From the NCBI RefSeq assembly GCF_029051645.1, contig NZ_JAACFS010000001.1, forward strand, positions 620,001-684,000: DNA of 64,000 bases. Reading direction: 5' to 3'. The position numbers and the translations under genes are program-made. Below the pieces are notes generated by a model. That model did not search any database and was not told the origin of the DNA. It saw only the letters and a list, made by a program, of their open reading frames with translations. The DNA comes from Bradyrhizobium sp. CSA112 (GTDB lineage: Bacteria > Pseudomonadota > Alphaproteobacteria > Rhizobiales > Xanthobacteraceae). Shown in pieces: positions 27,135-37,045 of the stretch. Within the stretch, counting starts at the first letter, position 1; the number at the start of each line of letters is the position of its first letter.

Positions 27135-29060
27135 ATGTCATCTGAAAGTGCGATCCCCGCGGCGGAAACGCCCGCGGCCAATGGGCATGGCGAAACGCAT
27201 TCCACCGCCACCTTCAAGGCCCTGATGCTCGGCAGCATCGGCGTCGTCTATGGCGATATCGGCACCAGCCCGCTCTACGCCTTGCGCGAAGCCATTGTCG
27301 CGGCCAGCGAGCACGCCGGTACGGCCAGCCCGCAGGCGGTACAGGGCGTATTGTCGCTGATCCTCTGGGCGCTGATCGTGGTGGTGACGCTGAAATACGT
27401 CGTCATCCTGCTGCGCGCCGACAACAACGGCGAGGGCGGAACGCTGGCGCTGATGGCGCTGGCGCAGCGTGCGGTCACCAAGGGCGGCGGCGCAATCGTG
27501 CTGCTCGGCATCATCTCCGGCGCGTTGTTTTACGGCGATGCGGTGCTGACGCCGGCGCTGTCGGTATTGTCGGCGATCGAGGGCATCAAGCTCGTCACGG
27601 TGACCTTCGAGCACTATGTCGTGCCGCTGACATTGGTGATTCTGGTGGCGCTGTTTGCGGTCCAGTCCCACGGCACCGCGCGCGTTGCCGCATTCTTCGG
27701 ACCGATCATGTGCGTCTGGTTCGCCGTCATCGCGATCGCGGCCGTGCCGCAGATCGCGCGCCACCCCGAAGTGCTGTCGGCGTTCAACCCGCTTCATGCC
27801 GTCTCCTTCATGCTCCATCACGGCATGATCGGCTTCATCACGCTCGGCGCAGTGTTTCTCGCCGTCACCGGCGCGGAGGCGCTCTACGCCGACCTCGGCC
27901 ATTTCGGCAAACGGCCGATCCAGACCGCATGGCTGTTCATCGTGCTGCCGTCGCTGGCGATAAACTATCTGGGGCAGGGCGCGCTGCTGATTGCCGATCC
28001 CAAGGCGATCGAGAACCCGTTCTTCCTGATGTTCCCGGACTGGGCGCTGATCCCGATGGTGACGCTGGCGACGGCGGCGACCGTGATCGCGAGCCAGGCC
28101 GTCATCACCGGCGCCTATTCGCTGACGCGTACGGCGATCCAGCTCGGCCTGATGCCGCGGTTCGAAATTCGCCATACGTCGGAAGCCCATTCCGGCCAGA
28201 TCTACATTCCGCGCATCAACATGCTGCTGTTCATTGCGGTGATGCTGCTGGTGGTCCTGTTCCGCTCGTCGAGCGCGCTGGCTGCGGCCTACGGCATTTC
28301 GGTGACCGGGACCATGGTGGTCACGGCGATGATGGGCTTTGTCGTGATCTGGCGGGTCTGGAAATGGTCGCCGATCGCGGCCGCAGCCTTGATAGCCCCG
28401 TTCTTGTTCCTCGACATCACCTTCCTCGCGGCCAACCTGTTGAAGGTGTTCGAGGGCGGCTGGGTGCCGCTGGCGCTCGGCGGCATCGTGATGCTCTTGA
28501 TGTACACATGGCGTCGCGGCAGCCGGCTATTGTTCGAGAAATCGCGCAAGCTGGAATTCCCGCTGGCCGAGCTGGTGGCGATGCTGGAGAAGCGCCCGCC
28601 GCAGCGGGTACCCGGCACCGCCGTGTTCCTGACCTCCGACCCCGAATGCGCGCCGACGGCGCTGATGCACAGCCTGAAGCACTACAAGGTGCTGCACGAG
28701 AAAAACGTCATTCTCACCATCGAGACTGCGCCGACGCCGCGGATCGACGACGCCGAGCGGGTACGGATGGAGCAGCTCAGCGAGACCTTCTCCAAGATCA
28801 CACTGAAGTTCGGCTTCATGGAATCGCCCAACGTGCCGAAGGCGCTGGCGATCGCCCGCAAGCTCGGCTGGCAGTTCGACATCATGTCGACGTCGTTCTT
28901 CCTGTCCCGCCGCGCGCTCAAGCCGGCCGCGCATTCGGGCATGCCGCGCTGGCAGGATTTGCTGTTCATCCGCCTCAGCCAGTCTGCCAACGACGCCACC
29001 GACTATTTCCAGATTCCGACGGGGCGGGTGGTGGAAGTGGGAACGCAGGTCACGATCTAG
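27135..29060 (+). CDS. kup: KUP-type potassium uptake protein, second copy
   Basis: The second tandem K+ importer, 641 residues. It has [21 protein letters not shown] and the same domain order as the first copy. The differences are concentrated in the N-terminal 25 residues and in membrane segments. The ATG at 27135 (MSSESAIP) gives a start like that of the first copy. Two kup genes side by side are usual in Bradyrhizobium. The 154-bp gap between copies could hold a separate promoter. Confidence 0.95.
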   Translation: MSSESAIPAAETPAANGHGETHSTATFKALMLGSIGVVYGDIGTSPLYALREAIVAASEHAGTASPQAVQGVLSLILWALIVVVTLKYVVILLRADNNGEGGTLALMALAQRAVTKGGGAIVLLGIISGALFYGDAVLTPALSVLSAIEGIKLVTVTFEHYVVPLTLVILVALFAVQSHGTARVAAFFGPIMCVWFAVIAIAAVPQIARHPEVLSAFNPLHAVSFMLHHGMIGFITLGAVFLAVTGAEALYADLGHFGKRPIQTAWLFIVLPSLAINYLGQGALLIADPKAIENPFFLMFPDWALIPMVTLATAATVIASQAVITGAYSLTRTAIQLGLMPRFEIRHTSEAHSGQIYIPRINMLLFIAVMLLVVLFRSSSALAAAYGISVTGTMVVTAMMGFVVIWRVWKWSPIAAAALIAPFLFLDITFLAANLLKVFEGGWVPLALGGIVMLLMYTWRRGSRLLFEKSRKLEFPLAELVAMLEKRPPQRVPGTAVFLTSDPECAPTALMHSLKHYKVLHEKNVILTIETAPTPRIDDAERVRMEQLSETFSKITLKFGFMESPNVPKALAIARKLGWQFDIMSTSFFLSRRALKPAAHSGMPRWQDLLFIRLSQSANDATDYFQIPTGRVVEVGTQVTI

Positions 29061-29141
29061 CGGCGAGACCCATAAACGCCGATCGTCGGTCGATGTCCGC
29101 CTTGAAGCCCGAAGCGGACAAGGCGAATTAGCGCTCTTCGA

Positions 29142-29573
29142 CTATGGGCAAACGCCAATTTTTCGGAGCCGCTTTGCCCCGATTAAGGTTTGATACTCAG
29201 CAAGCTCGAGGAATTGGGCCAACGGCCAGATCACCGGTTCTGACTGCTTTTTGCTCAGATGAATGGCATGGTCCTCACCGAGGTGAAGTGCGACATGCGC
29301 TCCCCAAGGATTTTGGGTCCGATTGAAAAGCAAAAGGTCGAGTGGCCTCAAGTCGTCTGACACCACATAGGTCTCGCTGCTGTCCTCCCACAGGTTACTT
29401 GACCGAAATGGAAATATTTCAAATCCGAAGTGCTTGAGCAGAGCGTACGCGAAATTCTGGCAGTTCGGGCTTTCGGAAATGCTTGGCAGCGTCGGCGTGT
29501 TCGAATCGTGGTTTTGATCGAACCTAATTTGCCAGAAGTGCTCGGGTATCATGTCAGCCGAGATCCTCGTCAT
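29142..29573 (-). CDS. NlpC/P60-like cysteine hydrolase-type protein
   Basis: A 143-residue protein with an apparent papain-like Cys-His layout. The likely nucleophile Cys is in SPNCQNFAYALLKHFG, an Asp in LRPLDLLLF, the His in WGAHVALHLG, and a further IHLSK block follows. Such proteins cut peptidoglycan or other amide bonds. There is no signal peptide. Base composition is nearer 50% GC than the neighbours and codon use looks different, suggesting transfer. The ATG at 29573 is chosen over a TTG at 29576. Identification is by motif only. Confidence 0.62.
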   Translation of the reverse strand: MTRISADMIPEHFWQIRFDQNHDSNTPTLPSISESPNCQNFAYALLKHFGFEIFPFRSSNLWEDSSETYVVSDDLRPLDLLLFNRTQNPWGAHVALHLGEDHAIHLSKKQSEPVIWPLAQFLELAEYQTLIGAKRLRKIGVCP

Positions 29574-29780
29574 CAATTAACCCCTTACGCCCGATCTACG
29601 AAGCTCAGGCTCCGACTGTCACTATACTGAACCAAAGAAGAGATGTCGCCTTTGGCCCGACCCTGTCGAAATGAGCGCCGCGACAAGTCGCAGCCGTCAT
29701 CTTCTGGCTATGAGTTCTGAGCCCAGGCAATTTACGTGATAGGATGGTGCCCCGCTCAATAAGTTCGGAGGAAGCTCGTT

Positions 29781-30746
29781 GTGAGCGTCGTGGCAGCCCA
29801 TCTGTATCGCAATGGCAAGAAAGCAAAAGCCGTTTCATTGGACGAGCCCATCGATTGCAGGGGCAAATCCGAGTTTGTCTGGATCGGATTGTTCGAACCT
29901 TCGCAGCGAGAGCTTGAGCAACTTGAGAAGAATTATGGGCTTCATCCTCTTGCGATTGAGGACGCATTCAAAGCGAACCAAATACCGAAGGTTGATGTCT
30001 ATGGCGACCAACTGTTTGTGATGACACGCACCGCTCACCTCGAGCACGATCATATAGCCTACGGCGAAACCGCAATTTTTGTTGGGAAGAACTTCATCAT
30101 TTCGGTTCGGCATGGCTCGGCACGGGCGCATAGCGAGCTTCGCGCGCAACTCGAAGCGGCGCCTAGCCTGCTGGGCCAGGGCCCGGACTACGTTCTCCAC
30201 GCCATCCTCGACTTTATCGTTGATGGCTATCTGCCGATTGTCGAAACGATCGAGGAACGCGTTCTGGTCATGGAGCAAAGCGCACTCGACAGCTTCCTCA
30301 GCCGCGCAGAGGTCAAGCGAATCTTCGGGCTGCGACAAGAACTCATCCGTTTTAAGCGGATCATCGGCCCCATGATGGAGGTCTGCGGCCGTCTCGTACA
30401 CCTCGATACGCCGTGTCTCGACGCCAACGCTCGTCCCTATTTCCAGGACGTCCTGGACCATGTGCGACGCGTCGATGCGATGGTGAACTCCTTGCGAGAC
30501 GTTCTGACTTCGGTTTTTGAGGTGAGCAATCTACTGGAGCAGCAGCGTCAAGGCGTGATTACGCGGCAGTTGGCTGCCTGGGCGGCGATACTGGCCGTAC
30601 CCACCGCGATCGCCGGGATTTACGGCATGAACTTCGAAAATATGCCCGAGTTGAAGACTCAATACGGCTACTTTGTCGTCGTTGCTATTATCGCTCTGCT
30701 TTGCACGGTGCTTTACTTGCGCTTCAAACGCGTGCGATGGCTATGA
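29781..30746 (+). CDS. corA: CorA-family magnesium/divalent cation transporter
   Basis: A 321-residue CorA/ZntB-type channel. It has a large cytoplasmic N-terminal domain (about 1-255), then two C-terminal membrane helices with the selectivity motif GMN in GIYGMNFENMPEL between them, and a basic end (FKRVRWL). It starts at GTG after CGGAGGAAG. GC is slightly lower than average here, as in the divergent NlpC/P60-like gene. Mg2+ is the usual substrate, though some relatives move Co2+, Ni2+ or Zn2+. Confidence 0.92.
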   Translation: MSVVAAHLYRNGKKAKAVSLDEPIDCRGKSEFVWIGLFEPSQRELEQLEKNYGLHPLAIEDAFKANQIPKVDVYGDQLFVMTRTAHLEHDHIAYGETAIFVGKNFIISVRHGSARAHSELRAQLEAAPSLLGQGPDYVLHAILDFIVDGYLPIVETIEERVLVMEQSALDSFLSRAEVKRIFGLRQELIRFKRIIGPMMEVCGRLVHLDTPCLDANARPYFQDVLDHVRRVDAMVNSLRDVLTSVFEVSNLLEQQRQGVITRQLAAWAAILAVPTAIAGIYGMNFENMPELKTQYGYFVVVAIIALLCTVLYLRFKRVRWL

Positions 30747-30813
30747 CAGCAGTAGCTCGCTGATTTTCCGGGTTGGCAGCAATTCATCTATCACAGCGCG
30801 GCCGAATGCTCCG

Positions 30814-32181
30814 CTATCCGCGAATCACCGCATTGGCTTTCTCGGCGGCGCTAGTCATCGCAACCTTCGCCGGTCTCGCTCCAGAGACCACTTCATTTAC
30901 GCCGATCATGAAAGCGTCCAGGATCGGTCTCGATTGCGGATGGAAAAGGATCGCCTTGGCGCGGTCAACATCGGCATTCTGCAAGTTGGTCAGCGCCGCC
31001 TCCGCGGCTTGGGCGCCGAACGCCTTCTTGAAGTCCTCGCTCGACCAGGCCGATGTGCGTGTCGTCGCCAGCCCCGCTGCGGCGGTCCGCATCGAGGTCG
31101 GCTTGCTAGTCGCCCACAGCAGAAACAGGAAAGCCGCCCGCTTGTTTCGCGATCTGGAATTGATGCACACCTGCCAGTGCGACATGAACGGCACGGACTT
31201 GCGACCGGCGATATGCGGATGAGCAGCGAACACGGCCTGCCTGACGACCTGGCTCTTCGCCGGATTGGAGATGTCGGTAGCGAAGTTGCTGCTGTCGATC
31301 GCCATCGCCGTCTTGCGCTGCAGGAAGTCGTCCAGCACGTGGTACCATTCGTAGCCGCCCACACCGCGAGGCCCGGCTTGACTGAGCAATCGACCGAACA
31401 TCTCGACGGCCGCGATCGCCTCGGGGCTCGCGAAAGCGGCCCTGTTGTCCTTGACCATGTCCCCGCCATAGGAGAACACGAAGCTCATGGCCGGCACAGA
31501 CGAATTGCCGCCGGCCTGGGCCCGCATGGCGATCCCGGACATCTCATTGGTCTTGATTGCGTTGGCGGTGGCGAGCAACTCATCGAAAGTCTGGGGAACG
31601 GGCAGGTTCTTGGCTGCCAGCGCATCGCCGTTGATGAACAAGGTTACCGCCTCTGAAGTGATCGGGCAGGCGTAGCGTTCTCCGTCCCGCCACAACGGAA
31701 AGGCGCGAGCTGTCTTGAGAAGGTCGCTCTCGTCATACCAGCCGAGATCGGTCAGCGACCTGTCGGAATAATAGGCGTTCAGCGGCTCGAGCCATCCTGC
31801 CGAGATGCCCTGGCCATAGGTCGTAAACATGAAGACGTCGGGTGTACCGGCGCCACGGGCAAGCTGGATCGGCAGCGCGCCCAGATACGTGGTCTCCAAT
31901 CGGAAGTCCGTAACGACGCTGATACCGGTGAGCTTGGTGAAATCCCACAAGAGCGGAGTGATCGCGTTCGACCAGGGATGGATCGCGCCCGCGAGCGTGA
32001 CCGTCTGCCCCGCAAATTGCTTCCAATCTATCGCAGCGTTGGCATAAATCGCGGCCACATCCTCTGCGAAACCCCACCGCGGCAGCAGGGCGAGGGCCGG
32101 CAACGCCGCCCCCAATCCCTTGACGAAGCTGCGCCGGCTAGCCGGCCCTCGACCGCGCGGCGACTTTTCACCCGGAGCCAT
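30814..32181 (-). CDS. Tat-exported ABC-type solute-binding protein (orphan)
   Basis: A 455-residue extracellular binding protein of the sugar-type (family 1) class. The N-terminus has a twin-arginine signal (SRRSFVKGLGAALPALALLP). The mature part carries TPDVFMFTTYGQG, PITSEAVTLFINGDAL and PQTFDELLATANAIK, which fit this class. The ATG at 32181 follows AGGAGC. No permease or ATPase genes lie nearby, so the substrate cannot be inferred. It converges with corA. Confidence 0.85.
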   Translation of the reverse strand: MAPGEKSPRGRGPASRRSFVKGLGAALPALALLPRWGFAEDVAAIYANAAIDWKQFAGQTVTLAGAIHPWSNAITPLLWDFTKLTGISVVTDFRLETTYLGALPIQLARGAGTPDVFMFTTYGQGISAGWLEPLNAYYSDRSLTDLGWYDESDLLKTARAFPLWRDGERYACPITSEAVTLFINGDALAAKNLPVPQTFDELLATANAIKTNEMSGIAMRAQAGGNSSVPAMSFVFSYGGDMVKDNRAAFASPEAIAAVEMFGRLLSQAGPRGVGGYEWYHVLDDFLQRKTAMAIDSSNFATDISNPAKSQVVRQAVFAAHPHIAGRKSVPFMSHWQVCINSRSRNKRAAFLFLLWATSKPTSMRTAAAGLATTRTSAWSSEDFKKAFGAQAAEAALTNLQNADVDRAKAILFHPQSRPILDAFMIGVNEVVSGARPAKVAMTSAAEKANAVIRG

Positions 32182-32414
32182 GCGGGTTGCTCCTGCCTGA
32201 GGATAGGCCCTCACAATACGCGAGCGCGCTGCCCGTGACGTTCTGGCCGTTGCGAGGGAACTGACGGGCTCCCTGAGCCAGTGTAATCTGCGCGGCCGAG
32301 TAGCCGGTTTCCTACTTCACCCGCGCGGGCCTGGCTATGTTTCGATTATACTAGCAATACTTTGCGGCGGCATCAGAAAACAGCCGCTCTCGCGAGCATC
32401 GAAGGCTTAAGGCC

Positions 32415-34607
32415 ATGTCAATCCCTCTGAGCCAGTCCTCTCGGTGGTTTGCTCGTCCGCTGACGCTCGTGGTCGTGGTACTTCTGGCTGTGGTTGCCGC
32501 GACCGGGTTTCTCGCCATCCAATATCGTCAGGAGCGACAAGCGGCAGATCTCTTGTTCGAGCGGAGTCGCCAGGTGCTCGAGACGCTGGAGCGGCTGCGG
32601 ACGGTCATCGCCGACGTGGAGGCCCAAAGGCGCGGGTATCTGCTGACTCTCGACCCCTCATATCTCAAGGCCTACGGCGTCTCCGACGAAAGCGTGCGCC
32701 GAGACGCCCAGGCGCTGCAGGCTCTGGTAGCGAGCGATCCATTGCAGAACCATCGTGCCGGACATCTGGCGCTGACCGTTACAGCAAAGCTGCGCGAGAT
32801 CGATGACATCGTCAAAACTGCCAGCACCTCCGGGCTGGCGGCGCTGGCGATGATCCGCAGCCTGGACGAGATAAGGTCGCAAATCGACCAGATGGTGGAT
32901 CACGAGCGCTTCCTGCTCGTGGATCACGAGAAGCGCGCCGAGGCACTCGAGCGACGCAAAACCTGGCTGATTGCTGCGGCCGTCGTCATTGTCGCAACCT
33001 TGGCAGGGGCGGCGTTGGCGCTTGCACGGCTTGAAGCGAGACGGCGTAGAAAAGCGACAGAGGAGAACGTTCAGCTCCAGAACGATGTCGCAGAGCGCGA
33101 AAAGAAGATCCGGCGCCTGGTCGACGCCAACATCATCGGGATCATCATCTGGGAAGTGGACGGACGCATTCTTGAGGCCAACGACGCGTTTCTCCGCATG
33201 GTGGGATACGACCGGGAGGATCTCACCGCGGGTCGCCTGCACCGGGCAACGCTGACGCCGCCGGAATGGCACGAGCGCGACGCGCGCACCGAGGCGGAGC
33301 TCAGGCGGAGCGGGACTGCGCAACCATTCGAGAAAGAGTACGTGCGAAAAGACGGAAGCCGCGTCCCCGTGCTGATCGGCGGGGCGACGTTCGAGGAAGG
33401 TGCAAATCAAGGCGTTGGCTTTGTCCTCGATTTGTCCGAGCGCAAGCGGGCGGTAGAGGCGCTGCGGCAGAGCGAGGAGCGCTTTCGCACCCTCGTGCAG
33501 TTTTCCTTCGACGTGTATTGGGAGACCGATGCGCAACATCGCTTTATTCACCAGGAGTTCGCGGACAGCCTTGCCGACGCGCCGGCGTCGGGCTCCGAGA
33601 TCGGTAAGACACGTTGGGAAGTGCCTTACCTGGAGCCTGATGAAGAGACCTGGCGCAAGCACCGGGAGACGCTCGACGCCCACCTGCCGTTCCGTGATTT
33701 TGAGCTCGCGCGCCTAGCTCCCGACGGGAGCAAGCGTTACGTGTCTGTCTCCGGGATGCCTGTGTTTGACGATACGGGGCGCTTCGTCGGCTACCGCGGC
33801 GTCGGGCGGCACATCACCGAACGCAGGCTTGCCGAAGAAGCCTTGCGCGCCATGCAGGCGGAGCTCGCGCACGTCAATCGCGTCACCACGATGGGACAAC
33901 TGACGGCCTCGATCGCCCATGAGGTCAACCAGCCGATCGCCGCGACGGTCACCAACGCCCAGGCCGCCCTGCGCTGGCTGCGCGCTCAACCGCCCAATCT
34001 TGGCGAGGTTCGCGACTCCCTCGGCCGTATCGTCGAGGACGGCCAGCGCGCCGGCAACGTCATCGGCGGGATCCGGGCCCTCATCAACAAGTTGCCGCCG
34101 CGAAGGGATCGCTTCGACCTCAATGAAGCCATCCTGGAAATGGTCGTGCTGACCCGAAGCGAAGTGCTCAAGCATGGCATCTCGCTTCAGACCGAGCTCG
34201 CGCCCGGCTTGCCGATGGTGGAAGGCGATCGTACTCAGCTACTGCAGGTGATCCTGAACCTGATCATCAATGCCATTGAAGCCATGGACGGCATCGACTG
34301 GGGGACGCGCGAGCTCCGGATCAACACGGGGAGGGATGCCGCCGGCGGCGTACTCGTCACGGTTCGCGATTCCGGCCCGGGCCTGGACCCGGCGGATGTA
34401 GAGCACGTTTTCAAGGCCTTCTACACGACCAAGCCCAAGGGCATGGGCATGGGCCTCGCTATCTGCCGGTCGATGGTCGAGGCTCACGGGGGCCGGATGT
34501 GGGCAAGCGCGAATGAGCCCCGCGGCGCCGTCTTTCAATTTACCCTGCCGCTGGAACGAGACGAGAGCATTCCAGCCCAGCACGTCCGGTCCAATCCGGC
34601 CGCATGA
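32415..34607 (+). CDS. CHASE3-PAS-PAS sensor histidine kinase
   Basis: A membrane-bound hybrid-free histidine kinase of 730 residues. Order: helix 14-35; CHASE3-like periplasmic domain (about 40-180, with DVEAQRRGYLLT); helix 184-205; PAS (about 230-345); PAS (about 350-475); HisKA with H502 in ASIAHEVNQPIAA; HATPase with N box LNLIINAIEAM, DSGPGL (652-657) and GMGMGLAICRSM. The kinase core resembles the FixL/DctB-like group. No response regulator is adjacent, so its partner is unknown. Start is the ATG at 32415. Confidence 0.9.
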   Translation: MSIPLSQSSRWFARPLTLVVVVLLAVVAATGFLAIQYRQERQAADLLFERSRQVLETLERLRTVIADVEAQRRGYLLTLDPSYLKAYGVSDESVRRDAQALQALVASDPLQNHRAGHLALTVTAKLREIDDIVKTASTSGLAALAMIRSLDEIRSQIDQMVDHERFLLVDHEKRAEALERRKTWLIAAAVVIVATLAGAALALARLEARRRRKATEENVQLQNDVAEREKKIRRLVDANIIGIIIWEVDGRILEANDAFLRMVGYDREDLTAGRLHRATLTPPEWHERDARTEAELRRSGTAQPFEKEYVRKDGSRVPVLIGGATFEEGANQGVGFVLDLSERKRAVEALRQSEERFRTLVQFSFDVYWETDAQHRFIHQEFADSLADAPASGSEIGKTRWEVPYLEPDEETWRKHRETLDAHLPFRDFELARLAPDGSKRYVSVSGMPVFDDTGRFVGYRGVGRHITERRLAEEALRAMQAELAHVNRVTTMGQLTASIAHEVNQPIAATVTNAQAALRWLRAQPPNLGEVRDSLGRIVEDGQRAGNVIGGIRALINKLPPRRDRFDLNEAILEMVVLTRSEVLKHGISLQTELAPGLPMVEGDRTQLLQVILNLIINAIEAMDGIDWGTRELRINTGRDAAGGVLVTVRDSGPGLDPADVEHVFKAFYTTKPKGMGMGLAICRSMVEAHGGRMWASANEPRGAVFQFTLPLERDESIPAQHVRSNPAA

Positions 34608-34766
34608 GATTTCAGGTTGCGAAAAGCAAATTGAGACCCGTTCCTGCTCCATACTCCAGGCGGCCCGCTGCAGCGCAAACCTGAGCCGCCAGTGATCTCC
34701 TTCACAAAGCTTGCGTGTGAAATGCGATAGACAGCTCCGGCAAGCGAGATCAGGCCGGAGCAGCAG

Positions 34767-34970
34767 GTGAAACGCCAGCTCTCAGCATTGGAAAAGCAAG
34801 CTGCTGACGCATTGCGCCGTGCGAGAAGGTTGCCTGTCGGTGCGGCCCGCAATGACTTGCGGCAGCTTGCCATGGGGCTGCTCTGGCTGCACCGGAACGG
34901 CATGGACGCGCTGATGAAGCAGCGCCCGACGTCGCAACTGCCTTCAGACGGCGAGGGTGTCGGTCAGTAA
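34767..34970 (+). CDS. Small basic hypothetical protein
   Basis: A 67-residue protein starting at GTG (after CCGGAGCAG). It is helical and basic in its first 50 residues (LEKQAADALRRARRLPVGAARNDLRQLAMGLLWLHRNG), then has a polar tail. I do not recognise a named domain. The regular helical pattern argues for a real gene. A strong terminator at 35074-35097 lies about 100 nt downstream and could end its transcript. Confidence 0.55.
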   Translation: MKRQLSALEKQAADALRRARRLPVGAARNDLRQLAMGLLWLHRNGMDALMKQRPTSQLPSDGEGVGQ

Positions 34971-35073
34971 AGCTGCCCGATCGACTCGAGAAGCAACGTC
35001 ACACTTTCTTCAAAAACTGCGTGCTAGGTAGAGCCGGATCGTCATGGCCGGATGTACGCCGTGGCTTCTCGAG

Positions 35074-35097
35074 CCCCGGCTTCATGCCGGGGTTTTT
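35074..35097 (+). terminator. Rho-independent terminator
   Basis: The 7-bp stem CCCCGGC/GCCGGGG with loop TTCAT is followed by TTTTT. It points rightward, after the small gene at 34767-34970 and before the cyclic-nucleotide-binding protein gene, so that gene has its own promoter within about 130 bp. Confidence 0.8.
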
Positions 35098-35225
35098 CGT
35101 TTTGCCGGCTCGATCGGCAGCCCGACACTTCGCGCGAGTATTCTTCTCAGACAAGTACTCTTCTCAGATACGTCCTGTCGGTTTGGCCCGCTTGCCGCGT
35201 CCGGCAGCGGGAGTATGTTACGCTG

Positions 35226-35705
35226 ATGGCTGTCAGCTCTCCCGATCTGAAAGCGTTCTTGGCCGCCAGCCCTTTCTTCGGCGGCCTCTCGGACGCAAGC
35301 CTCGATCTCCTGGCGTCGATGCTGGTCGAGCGCCGGTTCGACGCCGGTGCCACTGTGGTCGCGGAAGGAGAGCCGGGGCGCTCGATGTTTATTGTTCACT
35401 CCGGCGAGCTGGTGGTGAGCAAACTGGGAGATTCCGGGCGCGTCATTCGCATGGCGGATCTCATGCCTGGAGATTTTTTCGGCGAAATGACGCTTATCGA
35501 AATGCAAAATCGATCGGCCACCGTTGTCGCGGAGAGCCCAACCGTGCTGTACGAGCTCACGGCCCAAAAACTCTACACGTGCTACAAGTCCGACATCCAT
35601 GCGTATGTGATGGTGATGCAGAACATCAACCGCGAGCTTTGCCGGCGGCTTCGACGCGCCGATAATCGTATTGCCGAGCTGCAGATGCATCACGCGAGGC
35701 AATGA
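35226..35705 (+). CDS. Stand-alone cyclic nucleotide-binding domain protein
   Basis: A 159-residue protein consisting of a single Crp-type sensor domain. The beta-roll is recognisable in FDAGATVVAEGEPGRSMFIVHSGELVV, and the phosphate-binding region in DFFGEMTLIEMQNRSATVVA, where FGE is kept but the usual Arg context is altered. A C-terminal helix (NINRELCRRLRRADNRIAELQ) follows, with no DNA-binding helix-turn-helix. The role would be signal binding or partner control rather than transcription. The ATG at 35226 is chosen; the frame is open upstream but runs through the terminator region. Confidence 0.82.
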   Translation: MAVSSPDLKAFLAASPFFGGLSDASLDLLASMLVERRFDAGATVVAEGEPGRSMFIVHSGELVVSKLGDSGRVIRMADLMPGDFFGEMTLIEMQNRSATVVAESPTVLYELTAQKLYTCYKSDIHAYVMVMQNINRELCRRLRRADNRIAELQMHHARQ

Positions 35706-35801
35706 CGCAGATTTCGCGCGCGTCGCCCATGTCTCAGTTGGGGTCGTTCTCAGACATCGGCGTAAGTTTCGTAACAATCCGCCCAAACCGATACCGCAGC
35801 C

Positions 35802-36608
35802 TCACTGCGGAGGTCGCAGCTCGATGCCGTAACGAGCATAGATCCGCGCGATGGTGCCATCGGCGAGCAGGGCCTCGATCGCCGCATCAACCCGCTGTTG
35901 CAGCTTGTCGTCGGGGCGAAGCAGTCCGGCCGCTATGTTCCAATTCAAATCCTGGTCGTTGTCGAACGCCGGAATCAGGCGCAGCGGTTTGTCGGCATGC
36001 TGCAGGTTGAACCAGCCGACTGTCATCGGTGTAACGGCGGCTGCCTCGATCTCGCGATTGGCCAACGCTGCAACAATATCGTCCTCGAACACGAACGGAG
36101 ACGTGGCAGTGCCGCCCTTGGCGAGTATCATGGAGACCAATGAGCCGACCGCGACCCCGACCCGCTGATCGGAACCGAGACTTGCCAGCGATGACGCCGG
36201 CGAATCGCCGCGCACCGCGAGCACGACGCCGCTGCGATGATAGGGACGCGAAACCCGCACACCGCCCGCGGGCGGTATATCCTTGCGGGCGATGACGTCG
36301 AGCACGAGATCGCAATCGGCGCGGCGATACTGGATCGCACTGACCACCCACTCCCGCGTCAGCTTGACACCGAGTTGCGCGGCAATCTTCTCGCCGAGTT
36401 CGATCTGAAATCCCGGGACAGGCCCGGCCTTGCTTGCAAACGGCAGCGCGTTGGGGCTGGCGCAGAGCGTCAACGCGCCGCGTTCGATGACGGTTTCCAG
36501 CGAGCGGGCATCCGCCGACGCGTTCCAGAGCATCAGCAGCGAGAGGCTTGCCGTGTATCTGATGAGGCGATATCGCGGTCCCCACGCTGCGGAAAACGCT
36601 CTAATCAT
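35802..36608 (-). CDS. xoxJ: XoxJ/MoxJ-like quinoprotein-associated periplasmic binding protein
   Basis: Third gene of the PQQ-dehydrogenase operon. The 268 residues begin with a signal peptide (MIRAFSAAWG to about SADARS) and form a family 3 binding-protein fold (GALTLCASPNALPFASKA, PGFQIELGEKIAAQLGV and AALANREIEAAAVTPMTVGW). This matches the group linked to quinoprotein dehydrogenases, thought to help activate the dehydrogenase. The ATG at 36608 overlaps the cytochrome stop by 8 nt. The longer frame to 36941 lies antisense to nothing conserved and is rejected. A small hairpin (CCGCAG/CTGCGG, 35794-35810) spans its stop. Confidence 0.85.
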   Translation of the reverse strand: MIRAFSAAWGPRYRLIRYTASLSLLMLWNASADARSLETVIERGALTLCASPNALPFASKAGPVPGFQIELGEKIAAQLGVKLTREWVVSAIQYRRADCDLVLDVIARKDIPPAGGVRVSRPYHRSGVVLAVRGDSPASSLASLGSDQRVGVAVGSLVSMILAKGGTATSPFVFEDDIVAALANREIEAAAVTPMTVGWFNLQHADKPLRLIPAFDNDQDLNWNIAAGLLRPDDKLQQRVDAAIEALLADGTIARIYARYGIELRPPQ

Positions 36609-36960
36609 CGAGCCCTCGGATGTAAGCCAGGATCGCGATGATCTGGCCGTCACTGAACACCCCACCATACGCTGGCATGGCGCCCGTCTTGCCCTTCTTG
36701 ATGCGCTCGATGATGTACTCGTCGCTGCGCTCCGACTTCGACAGCTTCGGACCCCGGCCGGCATGGCGGCCGCCATCCTGGTGACAAAAGCCGCAGGCGG
36801 TAGCGAACATTTTCCCACCTTCGATGTCGTCCGGCGAGGCTTCGGCTTGCGGCAGCGGATTTGTCGTGCCCGCTGGGGTGGACCGTTGGGCAGACGAGGC
36901 GACTGGCAGCCATGGCCAGATGACGGCCAGGGAAGCAACAATTACAAACTGTATGCGCAT
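36601..36960 (-). CDS. xoxG: XoxG-like periplasmic c-type cytochrome
   Basis: Electron acceptor for the adjacent PQQ dehydrogenase. The 119 residues carry a signal peptide (MRIQFVIVASLAVIWPWL to about ASSA), heme motif C56-G-F-C59-H60 and the axial Met M95 in GAMPAYGG. It is compact, with one heme. The ATG at 36960 is chosen as the start of a clean signal peptide; the open frame reaches 36978. Its stop overlaps the xoxJ ATG. The dehydrogenase stop lies 85 bp upstream. Confidence 0.88.
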   Translation of the reverse strand: MRIQFVIVASLAVIWPWLPVASSAQRSTPAGTTNPLPQAEASPDDIEGGKMFATACGFCHQDGGRHAGRGPKLSKSERSDEYIIERIKKGKTGAMPAYGGVFSDGQIIAILAYIRGLDD

Positions 36961-37045
36961 TCCAGCATCCGTAAGCACCGCAAGGGCGGCAAGGTCTTGA
37001 CCGCAAGGGCGGCAAGGAGATCAATCCCTGCCGCCCACGCCATCG

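Noticed and set aside
35802..36941. Longer start for the XoxJ-like gene (379 codons)
   Set aside because: The extra 111 residues overlap the cytochrome gene in another frame and have no signal peptide; the ATG at 36608 gives one.
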